Shown here: piece after piece, positions 44,307 to 53,490 of the stretch | How positions within the stretch are numbered: position 1 is the first letter of the stretch | How the letters are laid out: every line of letters starts with the position of its first letter | NCBI RefSeq assembly: GCF_025567625.1 | Contig: NZ_JAOQJC010000026.1 | Coordinates: forward strand, 35,233-99,232 | DNA length: 64,000 bases | Reading direction: 5' to 3' | Source: Paenibacillus sp. J5C2022 | GTDB taxonomy: Bacteria > Bacillota > Bacilli > Paenibacillales > Paenibacillaceae | Program-made: the position numbers and the translations under genes | The notes under the pieces: model-generated | Database searches by the model: none | What the model saw: only the letters and a program-made list of their open reading frames with translations | Told to the model about the DNA's origin: nothing

Positions 44307-45487
44307 GGAATGAGCCCTCCCTTCCTCAGCTCTTCCTGGAGGGCTCGCAACCGGCTATTCCGGCTGGCGAAAGCCCCAATGTACGCTTCCCAGCGCTGCT
44401 CACGCTTTAGCTTCTTGTACAGCTTGGCTAGCCGTTTGAGCAGCTTAACCGATCTCTTGTAGCCGTCGCGCTGTTTGGATAACACGTATCTCTCTACGCC
44501 TTGGTGGTAGAAGGGCAGCAGCGCTTCTGGTGCCTCCTTCTCGATGGGCTGCAGATCCCTCGCTAGAAAGTTGAGAGGATCGCTGCCGAGGCTAAGCTGG
44601 TAATCGATCCACTGCCGCCAACGACCGTATTGCATCAGCTTCTCCTCGTACAGGCTGCTGCAGTAGGAAGGCAGGCTCGCGAGCGCGCTCCACATTCGTT
44701 CCTCTGCCTCCGGATGTTGCCTGGTTACAGCATCCCAGTAGCGGCCATATTCATCAAGACTGCCGGGGCCGCGTCCGACCTGCTCGTTCGCGCAATGGAT
44801 GAGCCAGGTTTCAAGCCTGGTCCATTCGCCATCCTTCTCCATCAGCCGCAGAAAGCGAAATAACTGCCCTGGCACCAGCCCATGCCGCGCTGCAGCTTTC
44901 AGCAGGCGCCAAGCCTCTTGATCCTCCCCTAGCCAGAAGCGCATCCAGGCGAGGGCGACGAGCGGGAAGCGCTCATTTCCCTTGCTCTGCGCTTCTGTCA
45001 GATGCGACAACTCCTCCTTGATGAGACGATGATCTGCCGCTAGGGGCGATAATAAGCAAATCCAGAGCTCGACGTAAATATCCAAATAGGCGGGCGGATA
45101 CTCTACTTGCTCAATCGCTGTTTTACGAATATAGGTAGCCGTCTCCAACAGCCGATCCTGTTGCTTGATCGCGATCTCCGGAGGCAGCTCGTTATGGAAT
45201 TGACTTTCGATTGTATGTAACGTCTCGGATGTTGCCAGCTGGGCGAAGTAGCCTAAATGGCGGCCTGTCGATTGCTTGCGGAGCAAGAACAGCCCGACGT
45301 TCAGTTCAAACAGCCAGGTCTCCTCGGGTGACAACTCCGACATGAAAGGGCGCACTATGGAGCGAACCTCGGTGCTATAATTTTTTTCGTAGGGGGTGCT
45401 CACCGCTTTCCGGGCGCAGCCTTCGATCAGCTCCTGCAGATGGTCAACGCTCAGTCCGCTCGGTGTATTGGAGTTCATTGTCGTCAT
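44303..45487 (-). CDS. Helical partner protein of the SNF2 helicase
   Basis: 394 residues, not firmly recognised. Helix-rich, with Trp- and Arg-rich segments (WMRFWLGEDQEAWRLL, LKRLAKLYKKLKREQRWEAY) suggesting a TPR-like solenoid in the C-terminal half. It is translationally coupled to the helicase. In B. subtilis the neighbour YwqB has a SWIM zinc finger; no CxC...CxH pattern is seen here, so this protein may be only the C-terminal equivalent. The first ATG lies 11 bp after AAAGGAA; an ATG three codons on is possible. Confidence 0.75.
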   Translation of the reverse strand: MTTMNSNTPSGLSVDHLQELIEGCARKAVSTPYEKNYSTEVRSIVRPFMSELSPEETWLFELNVGLFLLRKQSTGRHLGYFAQLATSETLHTIESQFHNELPPEIAIKQQDRLLETATYIRKTAIEQVEYPPAYLDIYVELWICLLSPLAADHRLIKEELSHLTEAQSKGNERFPLVALAWMRFWLGEDQEAWRLLKAAARHGLVPGQLFRFLRLMEKDGEWTRLETWLIHCANEQVGRGPGSLDEYGRYWDAVTRQHPEAEERMWSALASLPSYCSSLYEEKLMQYGRWRQWIDYQLSLGSDPLNFLARDLQPIEKEAPEALLPFYHQGVERYVLSKQRDGYKRSVKLLKRLAKLYKKLKREQRWEAYIGAFASRNSRLRALQEELRKGGLIP

Positions 45488-45699
45488 GATGGAAGGTATT
45501 CCTTTCTTGAGCTATACCGCTCGTGAATTCGTTCCTTCATTATAACGAAAAATGGTCAGAGCGGCATACAGCTGAGCGGCCGTTGATTGAACAGGCATAG
45601 GATGATGATTGCGATTTGATAATCAAAAGTATAAGATCTGAATGTTAGGAAATCGCTACGCCACGGAGATACAATGCTTTTATAAAGGAGTTGTGTCCA

Positions 45700-46145
45700 A
45701 TGAATAAGAACAAAATAGAAACCATTCTATCACAGATCAATAGTCACACTAAGCTAGGCGACTTACGAAAAATCGCGAAGGATATTACAAGAAGACGATT
45801 GCATTGATGGAGTTATGGGAGAATAGTCCTTCTGCTCTTCAAAGGAGAGTTTTCTGGTATTATAAAGCGAGATTGAGATGGATGGGGCAAACACCGCCTG
45901 ATAACAACGCAGACTTACTATCTGCAATCGAAATTAAAATTACGAAGGAAGAACCGGAAGTTCAGTGGGCTATGAATTTCTTAGCAGGCTGGATTGGCGT
46001 TTATGATCAACAGAATCGAGCACGTTGTGTTGAACTTGGTGAGAGAACGGGGCTTTATAAAGGTCAAATGGTTTCAAAGGGCTGTACCCCCGATTATTTG
46101 CCGGAGTTCATTGCGATCGAAGTTAACAAACGAAATAATCAGTAG
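45700..46145 (+). pseudogene. DNA alkylation repair (AlkD-like) pseudogene
   Basis: An ATG at 45700 behind AAAGGAG opens MNKNKIETILSQINSHTKLG and DLRKIAKDI, the start of the AlkD/COG4912 family. It then stops after ITRRRLH. From about 45789 another frame continues the family with KKTIALMELWENSPSALQRR, WAMNFLAGWIGVYD and GLYKGQMVSKGCTPDYLPEF. The family protein is more than 200 residues; the two parts make about 148. An internal deletion of some 55-60 codons with a frameshift therefore joins them. Confidence 0.8.
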
Positions 46146-46175
46146 TACCCCGATAACGATAGAGAGGTTTTTGAT

Positions 46176-47162
46176 ATGAATCATAATTTTTGGAGTGAAT
46201 TGCCGAGACCATTTTTTGTGCTGGCCCCTATGGAGGATGTGACGGATGTTGTTTTTCGTCATGTCGTGAGTGAAGCGGCAAGGCCGGATGTTTTCTTTAC
46301 TGAGTTTACGAACACGGAGAGCTATTGCCACCCTGACGGCCACCAAAGTGTGCGCGGACGTCTGACGTTTACAGAGGATGAACAGCCAATTGTCGCACAT
46401 ATATGGGGAGATAAGCCCGAATACTTTCGTCAGATGAGTATCGGCATGGCGAAGCAAGGCTTTAAGGGAATCGATATCAATATGGGTTGTCCGGTAGCCA
46501 ATGTAGCAGAGAATGGCCAAGGAAGCGGCCTGATCTGCCGTCCTGAAGCTGCGGCAGCTATTATTCAAGCATCCAAAGCCGGAGGACTTCCCGTAAGCGT
46601 GAAAACGAGGCTTGGTTTCCATGCTATAGACGAATGGCGCGAGTGGTTAACCCATATTTTGAAACAAGATATTGCTAATCTGTCGATCCATCTACGGACA
46701 AGAGCGGAAATGAGTAAAGTAGACGCTCATTGGGAGCTAATCCCGGACATCAAGAAGCTTCGTGATGAGGTAGCACCGAATACGCTGTTGACCATTAACG
46801 GAGATATTCCTGACCGTCAAACGGGCTTAAAGCTTGCAGAGCAATATGGTGTAGATGGCATTATGATTGGACGCGGTATTTTCAATAATCCATTTGCCTT
46901 TGAGAAGAAGCCTAGGGATCATAGCAGTGAGGAGCTGCTCGGCCTGCTGCGCCTGCATCTGGATCTACATGATCATTATTCAGCGCTGGAACCGCGGCCA
47001 TTCAAGCACATACCTCGTTTCTTTAAAATCTATGTCCGCGGATTTCGTGGGGCAAGTGAATTAAGAAACAACTTAATGAATACAAAATCAACAAGTGAAG
47101 TACGCGCAATGCTTGATGACTTTGTAAGCCAACATCAGGGTGCGGTGGAGGAAGAGGCGTAA
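46176..47162 (+). CDS. dus: tRNA-dihydrouridine synthase
   Basis: 328 residues, TIM-barrel flavoprotein. The start PFFVLAPMEDVTDVVFRHVV is the Dus signature, the catalytic Cys lies in DINMGCPVANV (near residue 104), and the FMN-binding SVKTRLGF, INGDIPD and DGIMIGRGIFNNP follow. It reduces uridine to dihydrouridine in tRNA D-loops. Length normal. It lies at the right end of cassette A, 25 bp before the cassette-end hairpin. A second copy may exist in the core genome. Confidence 0.93.
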   Translation: MNHNFWSELPRPFFVLAPMEDVTDVVFRHVVSEAARPDVFFTEFTNTESYCHPDGHQSVRGRLTFTEDEQPIVAHIWGDKPEYFRQMSIGMAKQGFKGIDINMGCPVANVAENGQGSGLICRPEAAAAIIQASKAGGLPVSVKTRLGFHAIDEWREWLTHILKQDIANLSIHLRTRAEMSKVDAHWELIPDIKKLRDEVAPNTLLTINGDIPDRQTGLKLAEQYGVDGIMIGRGIFNNPFAFEKKPRDHSSEELLGLLRLHLDLHDHYSALEPRPFKHIPRFFKIYVRGFRGASELRNNLMNTKSTSEVRAMLDDFVSQHQGAVEEEA

Positions 47163-47185
47163 CAGTTGGATGATCTGCAATCAGA

Positions 47186-47236
47186 AAAGGCACTCACGCT
47201 GGGTGCCTTTCAATTTCGCTCTACAGATGATACGCC
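47186..47236 (+). repeat. Conserved cassette right-end sequence, copy 1
   Basis: AAAGGCACTC and GGGTGCCTTT form a hairpin (to 47210), then CAATTTCGCTCTACAGATGA leads into attachment site 2. The same arrangement with few changes precedes site 4 (58827-58878), and a weaker version precedes site 5. Confidence 0.7.
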
Positions 47237-47254
47237 GAACCGTACCATAAGTGA
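47237..47254 (+). repeat. SCC-like attachment site 2
   Basis: GAACCGTACCATAAGTGA, 16 of the first 16 bases identical to the rlmH end. It still reads Y-A-E-P-Y-H-K-stop. The right flank CAGCGAAAAATT is shared with site 5. Confidence 0.8.
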
Positions 47255-47347
47255 CAGCGAAAAATTTGTTGTCTATAAACTGGGGTTTGTTTGTGGGCGT
47301 GTAAAATAGCGAAATATTAGGGCTCCTGAGACCTTTCAATGTAGGAG

Positions 47348-47635
47348 CTACATAGGAAAATAAACGGAAAAGGTCGTCCGTTGTCCAGGCTCGCTGGTCA
47401 CGCGGATGAACCCGCCGTGTGCTTTTACAAATTGATGCGCAATCGATAATCCCAGCCCGGATCCGCTTGTATGTCGCGAAAGATCAGGTCGATTAGACCT
47501 GGCAATGGCGAGCGCTTCCTTGCCGGTACAGGCACTCAGTACCCGAATCCCTTCCCGTTGCAGATTGGTTTACATCTCCTCTAGCATGAACGGTTCGTCC
47601 TCCACTAGCAGCAATTTCGCTTCCATCCCAATCAT
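47348..47635 (-). pseudogene. Collapsed copy of the two-component system at 52351-54182
   Basis: On the minus strand it begins like the response regulator (MIGMEAKLLLVEDEP, an in-frame TAA, then NLQREGIRVLSACTGKEA, RSNRPDL). It jumps without a gap to the end of the kinase (SRHTSGSGLGLSIAHQF, VKAHGGFIRVTSEPGQ, SVYFPM, stop). Everything between regulator residue about 52 and kinase residue about 335 is deleted. The upstream promoter TTCAAG-N17-TATAAT (47664-47692) is the same as in the intact copy. Confidence 0.88.
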
Positions 47636-47818
47636 ATCTTTTTCAAGTTAGTCTGTACCCCGAATTATACCTTGAATGAAAAGGCGCTTGAAAATGTCCT
47701 CGCAAAAAGAGGAAGATCTGCATAAGATCTCGACATTTATGGATTAAACTGGATGATGAGGAGCCGCCAATCCTGGTCCCCAATTCAGTTTAAGCCGTTG
47801 AAGGGAGAGTGATCGTTT

Positions 47819-47993
47819 ATGCATGAAAACGAGTTTAACCGAGAGGTGGTTGCAAAATGTAAAGCTCATTTGGAGCGATGCGGGTAGGTTAAAAGGATTT
47901 GTTCATTCCGTGGAAGCAGCGAAAGCAATAGGGTATTGGGTCGAGTGGGAAGCTCAAACCTTAACCGTGAAGCTTCCAGCTCCGGTTAAATAA
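47819..47993 (+). pseudogene. Small frameshifted gene upstream of the 1352-residue protein
   Basis: ATG at 47819 behind GGGAGAG gives MHENEFNREVVAKCKAHLER then stops after CG. Omitting one G of the GGG at 47882-47884 opens a second frame: GRLKGFVHSVEAAKAIGYWV, EWEAQTLTVKLPAPVK. The whole would be about 57 residues, no known family. A true frameshift, a sequencing error or programmed shift are all possible. It ends 23 bp before the next gene. Confidence 0.45.
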
Positions 47994-48016
47994 TTGAAAA
48001 CCCAAGGAGGGGACTT

Positions 48017-51000
48017 ATGATCAATCAGCCTGCTTATCACTGGCAATTTGACGAAAGAGATGGGTCTGTAGTGACAGACCGGATAAACGGGATCAAAGGA
48101 AATGTTCAACGCGTCTCACGGGAGGGACATGGCCGCATAGGGCAGGCCATCACCATACGCGGCAACGAGTCGCTTATTAATTTTGGAAACGTGGTCGGTC
48201 AGTTCGGGATTGACGATTTTACAGTTGCTTTTGGCATGAAATATATGGACCGCCATGGCGAGGATGATCTCGACATCATCGGCAATCGATCGGTGAGCGG
48301 GCATGGTAATTGGTTCTCGCTGAGGCAGCAAAAAGCAAAAATACTGTTTGAAGTCGATGAAGATAACAAAGCGAAAAATTACGCAATTGCTAAAACTAAC
48401 GACCTTCAAGTGCTCCAGCAAAAAAAATGGCATCATATAGCCGTTGTGAGAGAAGGGCAAACACTAAAGATATACATCGATGGGGAGCTAGCGGCGGAAG
48501 GCGTATCAACATCAGGTGTTGCCAATATTAACAACGGAAAGGATCTGAGGTTGGGCGATTGGAAGAGGGGCGCCGCGGTCGCGCAATACGAGGACCTTCG
48601 CATCTACCACACCGCTCTGGGTGCCGCACAGGTGCAAAGCTTGGTGACGCCGGTGAACCGGCGTTTGCGTGCAGGTGAAATCGAGCTGGTCGCGGTTGAT
48701 GATGCAGCCGTTATTCTCTCGCATGATGCAGAAGATTTGACTCGCTTATCGCCAAATTTTCAAAGGTTAAGGCTTGGTCCTAATACAGGTGCCACACTTT
48801 ATAAACAAGCCAGTTTTGGCGGAGTGGCCCAAAAGCTATACGCCGACCTCACGGAAATCAGATTCTCGAAGCTGGCCGACTTCCCAAGATCGATCCGTAT
48901 TTGGTCGGCAGCAGGGCAGCCTTTTACAGGGAAGTGGATCATCAAAGCGCCGAACGGCCAGTACTTGAGCCTGGGGCAATCCTCCCTCACGACAGCGCCC
49001 CGTCAATCCGTAAGCGAGCTATTACGCTTTCACTTCAATCCTCGGAATGATAAGCCTCAACTCATTCCGGGCTCCGACGAGGAAAACGCGGATTTTGTCA
49101 TAACGCCGGGGGCAGAGCCCGCTTTGCTCTTTGTTGATTATTCGGACAAGGATCATGCGCAGTTCTTTATTGTCAATGAGGCGCATAATAAGTGGCTGAG
49201 ACTGAGCGCAGACAACACGTTCAGCTGGACCGAGCAGCAAGAAGAGCGCTCATTGTTCGCCAATGTCGTCAAAATGGCTGATCATGAAGGGCAAGTCGGA
49301 ACCCTGTCGGCAGGGGAAGCTGCCTTCTATGAGCACCGGGCCTATAGAGGGAAAACGTGGATATTGTCTGACGGTGCAACCAATCTTCCAGGCAGCTTTA
49401 CGAGCTTTCAAGACTTTCCGGGTCTGGATAATCAAGCGTCGTCCATTCGATTGGGACCAGATACGGGCGTGACCTTATTTGTCAATGAAGACTTTAAAGT
49501 CAAGGAAGCCAATAGAGAGAAGGAAATGGAGGATATCGTCGAACACGTTCAAGACCTCAAGGAATCGCAAATCGGGAATGATGTGATCTCCGCTGTCAAA
49601 ATCTTTAGAACTATCGCACCCGAGACTGTGTTGACCTCATATACATCCAAGTTAAGCCAGGACTATAGAATGGCGGGCGACGAGCTTGAGGAGTTTTCGG
49701 CCTATCGAACGATGCTCAAGTTTTCACCTGGCGCTGGCGAGGTGGAAATTTCAGCAACCGATCTGATTCAAATTGAAGTAGAGGGAACCACCTATGTGAT
49801 AGACGAGGAACGATTTGTAACGCTGAAGCCTAATGAAATGGATCGCATTATGATTACCTCCGAAGCCGAGGGCCTCGACACCCCCGGATTAAAGATCCGC
49901 ACCAGCGCGATGGCCGAAAATGAGCGGGTTGTCATTTTCCCGAATCGAGAGGTTCATCGGCAGCTTGCTGAGCTGGAAGACGATGCGCTGTGGAATGCGA
50001 CGGATGCTAATGGCGACCTCATTGTTGATCGTCAGGTGCATAGCAAGGCAGATGTTTCCAGCGTGCAAAGCACGATCAAGAAGGTGCTTGCTAATGTAAC
50101 CTATGTCGACGAGGCGCCTCTCAGCATTAGAAGCGGGAACAGCGGCATTCGGTCGGCCAACCGGGTTGTTTCCAGTGATGCCATCAGCAATCCATGGATG
50201 CTCAAGTTTGAGGCTGACGGTAACAATAATAAGTCGAATACTGCGAGAGCATTAACTTCCGGCTCGTCCTTAGCTGCATCTCGTATCAGCGAAGAAGAGA
50301 TCAGCCCGGATGAGTTTACACGGTTGCTGGGTCAGGCTGCTAAAAATCAGGCAACGACTCAAGATCAAGCTCTTGTACGCTCCCGCAGACGCTTATTTTC
50401 ACGGATCAAAGATGCGGTCAAAAAAGCCGTGTCTGTTGTGATTGGGGCTGCCAAAAAAGGCTTTCACCTCATTGTCCAGACCGCTGAGGGCCTGATTGAA
50501 TTTATAGTTGATACGGCTCAAAAGGTTGCGGAGTTTGTTGAGGCGATTGTCGAAAAGGTCGTTAAGGGCATCAAACAATTCATTGAGTTCTTACAGTTCC
50601 TGTTCAACTGGGGCGATATTCTGAATACACATAGGTATCTGGTAAGCTCCGTGAACGCAAGCTTTGATTTCGCCGTCCAACTGGCCGAAGATGCGAAAAA
50701 GCCCGTCTCAGACTTCGTGGACAACTTGCAACATACCGTGGAAGAAAATATGAACATCCTGGTCCGGACACTGGGTGGCAATTCTTCAGAGGCACGATCT
50801 TCTCAGTTTGAGCTTCCAGAAGCTGCCGAGTGGTTTCTCTTCAAGCTGCTTGGCAACTCTCGACAACCAGGCGCCAGCCCGGTACCGGCTATGGGGATGA
50901 ATAAGGGCGGAGGTTCACCGTTAGACCAATACTTCTCGACCTTCGCTCAAGGCGCTGTAGACAAAGAGGACATTCTGCTGCGGGCATTTGAAGGAGTGAA

Positions 51001-52075
51001 GGACATCATAGAGGAAATCATTGCAAATCCTCTCAAGCCGCAGCAGGCACTGGCCGTTATGATTCAAGCCGTCAGAGATGTCGTCATCCAGGCTTTGGAT
51101 CTGGTCGAGGATATGGCACTTGGCTTTCTGGATGTTGTTAAGGAAATGGTTAATCTCTTTCAAGATTTGCTTACCCGCGAGATTAAGATTCCTTTTATTT
51201 CGAAGCTGTTCGAGCGGATCGGCGCTGGAAAGCTGACGCTGCTCAATCTATCGGGCTTGCTGCTTGCGATTCCGGTCACCATCGTATCCAAGCTTGCCTT
51301 TAACCAACGACCGTTTAAGGGTATGTTAACGCCTGATTTCTCGGGTCAAGTAGCAGCAGGATTGGAAGCAACGGAATTAGATAAGTCAACTGTCAAGCGA
51401 CTGTCTGATGATGCCGGGAACGTTCCTGATCCCGAGAATGATCCCGATCCGTCGCGCGAAAGCGAGATTCGCTCATGGGGGATTGTTGTTCTGGTAGCAG
51501 ATGCTATTAACGGTTTCATCACTACTGGATTAGATGCCGTCGCTGAAAAGGCCGATGATTCACTTGAAAAAAGCGGTAGCTTCGGGATGGAAGCCGTGAG
51601 CATGCTGCTCAGCATATTTAGTTGGCAGGCCAACTTTATCTCTAGTGATATCCCCGCGCCTACTGAGGCTGACAAAGATAATAGTGAGCTAGCGCGCTCC
51701 GAGCGTATTTTGCACTACTATCGGGGGGCTGTTTTGATATTGGATTCACTGTTTGTATCCTTCGGCTCAGCTATGGATCCCAAAAACATGCAGCGAATGA
51801 AGCGAAGAGATCAAGCCATTACCGGGTTTTTCTGGGTGCTCTCCATCGTTGATGCGGGGCTGGCCATACGTTATCTGGTGGCTCTTCCCAACAAAGATAA
51901 ACCCGGTTTGGAGATCGCAAATGAGACGGTGTCCTGGCTCCCCAATTTGTTGTGTCCCCTGCGACTCACCGGTTCTAAAGGCGCTTTAGCACTTGCCGGA
52001 GTAGACTTCGTCGCAACCGTCGTCAACACGGGAATTGGGGGCAAGCTGCTGGCTAACGATCTGGCAGATTTGTAA
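48017..52075 (+). CDS. Large multidomain protein: LamG-like, beta/gamma-crystallin-like, helical membrane-active regions
   Basis: 1352 residues, unknown function, no signal peptide. Residues 1-215 are a concanavalin/LamG-like domain (WQFDERDGSVVTD, KKWHHIAVVREGQTLKIYID, DLRIYHTAL). Residues about 215-490 hold two crystallin-like units, each with LRLGP-TG-TL (SIRLGPDTGVTLFVNEDF; AFYEHRAYRGKTW before it). A beta-rich segment follows to about 700. From about 795 to 1060 come long amphipathic helices rich in Val, Ile, Ala and Lys (VSVVIGAAKKGFHLIVQTAE, FLQFLFNWGDIL), and the last 250 residues have several hydrophobic helices. AAGGAGGGG precedes the ATG. The layout recalls secreted pore-forming or toxin-like proteins, but this is a guess from architecture. 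Confidence 0.85.
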   Translation: MINQPAYHWQFDERDGSVVTDRINGIKGNVQRVSREGHGRIGQAITIRGNESLINFGNVVGQFGIDDFTVAFGMKYMDRHGEDDLDIIGNRSVSGHGNWFSLRQQKAKILFEVDEDNKAKNYAIAKTNDLQVLQQKKWHHIAVVREGQTLKIYIDGELAAEGVSTSGVANINNGKDLRLGDWKRGAAVAQYEDLRIYHTALGAAQVQSLVTPVNRRLRAGEIELVAVDDAAVILSHDAEDLTRLSPNFQRLRLGPNTGATLYKQASFGGVAQKLYADLTEIRFSKLADFPRSIRIWSAAGQPFTGKWIIKAPNGQYLSLGQSSLTTAPRQSVSELLRFHFNPRNDKPQLIPGSDEENADFVITPGAEPALLFVDYSDKDHAQFFIVNEAHNKWLRLSADNTFSWTEQQEERSLFANVVKMADHEGQVGTLSAGEAAFYEHRAYRGKTWILSDGATNLPGSFTSFQDFPGLDNQASSIRLGPDTGVTLFVNEDFKVKEANREKEMEDIVEHVQDLKESQIGNDVISAVKIFRTIAPETVLTSYTSKLSQDYRMAGDELEEFSAYRTMLKFSPGAGEVEISATDLIQIEVEGTTYVIDEERFVTLKPNEMDRIMITSEAEGLDTPGLKIRTSAMAENERVVIFPNREVHRQLAELEDDALWNATDANGDLIVDRQVHSKADVSSVQSTIKKVLANVTYVDEAPLSIRSGNSGIRSANRVVSSDAISNPWMLKFEADGNNNKSNTARALTSGSSLAASRISEEEISPDEFTRLLGQAAKNQATTQDQALVRSRRRLFSRIKDAVKKAVSVVIGAAKKGFHLIVQTAEGLIEFIVDTAQKVAEFVEAIVEKVVKGIKQFIEFLQFLFNWGDILNTHRYLVSSVNASFDFAVQLAEDAKKPVSDFVDNLQHTVEENMNILVRTLGGNSSEARSSQFELPEAAEWFLFKLLGNSRQPGASPVPAMGMNKGGGSPLDQYFSTFAQGAVDKEDILLRAFEGVKDIIEEIIANPLKPQQALAVMIQAVRDVVIQALDLVEDMALGFLDVVKEMVNLFQDLLTREIKIPFISKLFERIGAGKLTLLNLSGLLLAIPVTIVSKLAFNQRPFKGMLTPDFSGQVAAGLEATELDKSTVKRLSDDAGNVPDPENDPDPSRESEIRSWGIVVLVADAINGFITTGLDAVAEKADDSLEKSGSFGMEAVSMLLSIFSWQANFISSDIPAPTEADKDNSELARSERILHYYRGAVLILDSLFVSFGSAMDPKNMQRMKRRDQAITGFFWVLSIVDAGLAIRYLVALPNKDKPGLEIANETVSWLPNLLCPLRLTGSKGALALAGVDFVATVVNTGIGGKLLANDLADL

Positions 52076-52149
52076 GACGCTGTGTAAGGCTTTGGAACGG
52101 GTTCGAGCCTGACGCTGCTTTGTGATGAGTTTCCTATACAAATGCAGTC

Positions 52150-52182
52150 AAAACCAAGTGCCTGTTTAGCACTTGGTTTTTT
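52150..52182 (+). terminator. Rho-independent terminator after the large gene
   Basis: AAAACCAAGTGC and GCACTTGGTTTT with a 7-base loop, followed by T residues. Confidence 0.93.
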
Positions 52183-52350
52183 GCTGAGAACTAGAGGTTG
52201 AAATTATCATAAATGATGATATTCAAATTGATTCGCAATCGAATCCCTCCTAATAAGTGAGGCCGCTTTAGTTCAAGGATGTTTCGACTAAGCCAGACTT
52301 TTTCAGGGTAACTAGATAGGCGGTAACATGTGAACGAAACATTGTTTATC

Positions 52351-53490
52351 TCAGAAAAGAGTCTTTATGTTAATATCATTATTAATAGGCAAATAAACAG
52401 TAAATGTCGTACCTTGACCAGGCTCGCTAACGACGCGGATGAACCCGCCGTGGGCTCTGACAAAATGATGAACGATCGATAATCCGAGCCCCGTTCCGCC
52501 TGTATGCCGTGAACGTGCTTTTTCCACGCGATAAAAACGATCGAATAAGTGAGCCAGCTCTTCGGCCGGAATACCGATGCCGGTGTCGATCACGGAGACA
52601 CATGTATAGACTGCATTCCGATCTACGACCTTGTCTTGAATGACAACTGAAATCTTTCCGCCTTCCGGCGTGTAGCGGATTGCATTAGTCAACAAATTGA
52701 TGAATACCTGCGTAATCCGTCTGGCATCGGCCATTACGGTCACCGGCCTTGAAGTCGTAGAGAGGCGAATTTCCAATCTGTTTTCTTCCGCTTCGTATTT
52801 CACGTCGTCCACGATTCGTTCAAGGTGTGCCGTCAGATCGAGCGGTTTGCGATCGAGTGATAACCGGCCCGCTTCTGCGAGTGACAAGACATGAAGATCA
52901 TCTACAAGCAGGCTCAATCGGATCACTTCATCGTGAATCCGAAGCATTTCCGGCGGGACATGATGACCGGCCTGCTGATAATTTTCCAGTTTAAGCTGCA
53001 TAATGGACAGCGGCGTGCGAAACTCGTGAGCGACATCGGCCACCAATCGTCTGCGGGCGTCCTCAGCTTCCCGCAGGCGAAGCGTCATATCGTTGAATGT
53101 CTGGATAACTTTACCATAATCGTCTTTTGTTTGTACAGGAACGCTCACCTCCAGATCCCCTTGTGCAACGCGTTCGATAGCGGCAATAAGTTTTCGAAGC
53201 GGACGCGTCAGTACCCCCGAAATCCATAAACTGAAGAATAGGCAGGTAGCTACGAAAAAGCCCCATTTCCCAAACCAATACAGCTTCATCTTGCCCATAA
53301 CGTAAATTTTCAAGATCTCGATTTGTTCCCCTGGCGGGGCATTCAAAAAAGTTGCACTGATTTCTTCCTTACGGAATTGATCGAACAAAAACTCCAAGTA
53401 AACCTGATTATATAAGACATAGGCACCGCCGATAATAAAAACGAGCAGTCCCATGTAGACAAGTATTTTTTGGCGTACCGTGGGCGTCAT
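52351..53490 (-). CDS. Sensor histidine kinase (BaeS/VanS-like)
   Basis: 379 residues. TM1 about 8-27, a short extracytoplasmic loop of about 45 residues, TM2 about 76-95, HAMP, HisKA with His155 in VADVAHEFRTPLSIMQL, HATPase with NLLTNAIRYTPEGG, VIDTGIGIPAEELAHLFDRF and GGTGLGLSIVHHF. The small outer loop suggests sensing in or at the membrane, as with kinases that respond to cell-wall antibiotics. It is coupled to the regulator gene by a 4-bp overlap. Its C-terminus is duplicated in the pseudogene at 47348. Confidence 0.94.
   Translation of the reverse strand: MTPTVRQKILVYMGLLVFIIGGAYVLYNQVYLEFLFDQFRKEEISATFLNAPPGEQIEILKIYVMGKMKLYWFGKWGFFVATCLFFSLWISGVLTRPLRKLIAAIERVAQGDLEVSVPVQTKDDYGKVIQTFNDMTLRLREAEDARRRLVADVAHEFRTPLSIMQLKLENYQQAGHHVPPEMLRIHDEVIRLSLLVDDLHVLSLAEAGRLSLDRKPLDLTAHLERIVDDVKYEAEENRLEIRLSTTSRPVTVMADARRITQVFINLLTNAIRYTPEGGKISVVIQDKVVDRNAVYTCVSVIDTGIGIPAEELAHLFDRFYRVEKARSRHTGGTGLGLSIVHHFVRAHGGFIRVVSEPGQGTTFTVYLPINNDINIKTLF

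Larger units (their letters stand above)
28688..47254. mobile_element. Putative SCC-like cassette A
   Basis: The segment between attachment sites 1 and 2. It carries a broken SDR, the sugar ABC operon with YesMN and DUF4091, two-component remnants, the ABC-F gene, SNF2 and partner, an AlkD pseudogene and dus. Such a size suits several merged cassettes; some of these genes could be older chromosomal DNA. No recombinase gene is present. Confidence 0.4.

Noticed and set aside
44303..45487. SWIM zinc-finger assignment for the helicase partner
   Set aside because: The neighbourhood suggested YwqB, but no CxC...CxH pattern is present.
52238..52256. CTAATAAGTGAGG as an attachment site
   Set aside because: Only ATAAGTGA agrees; the GAACC half and the flanks are missing.
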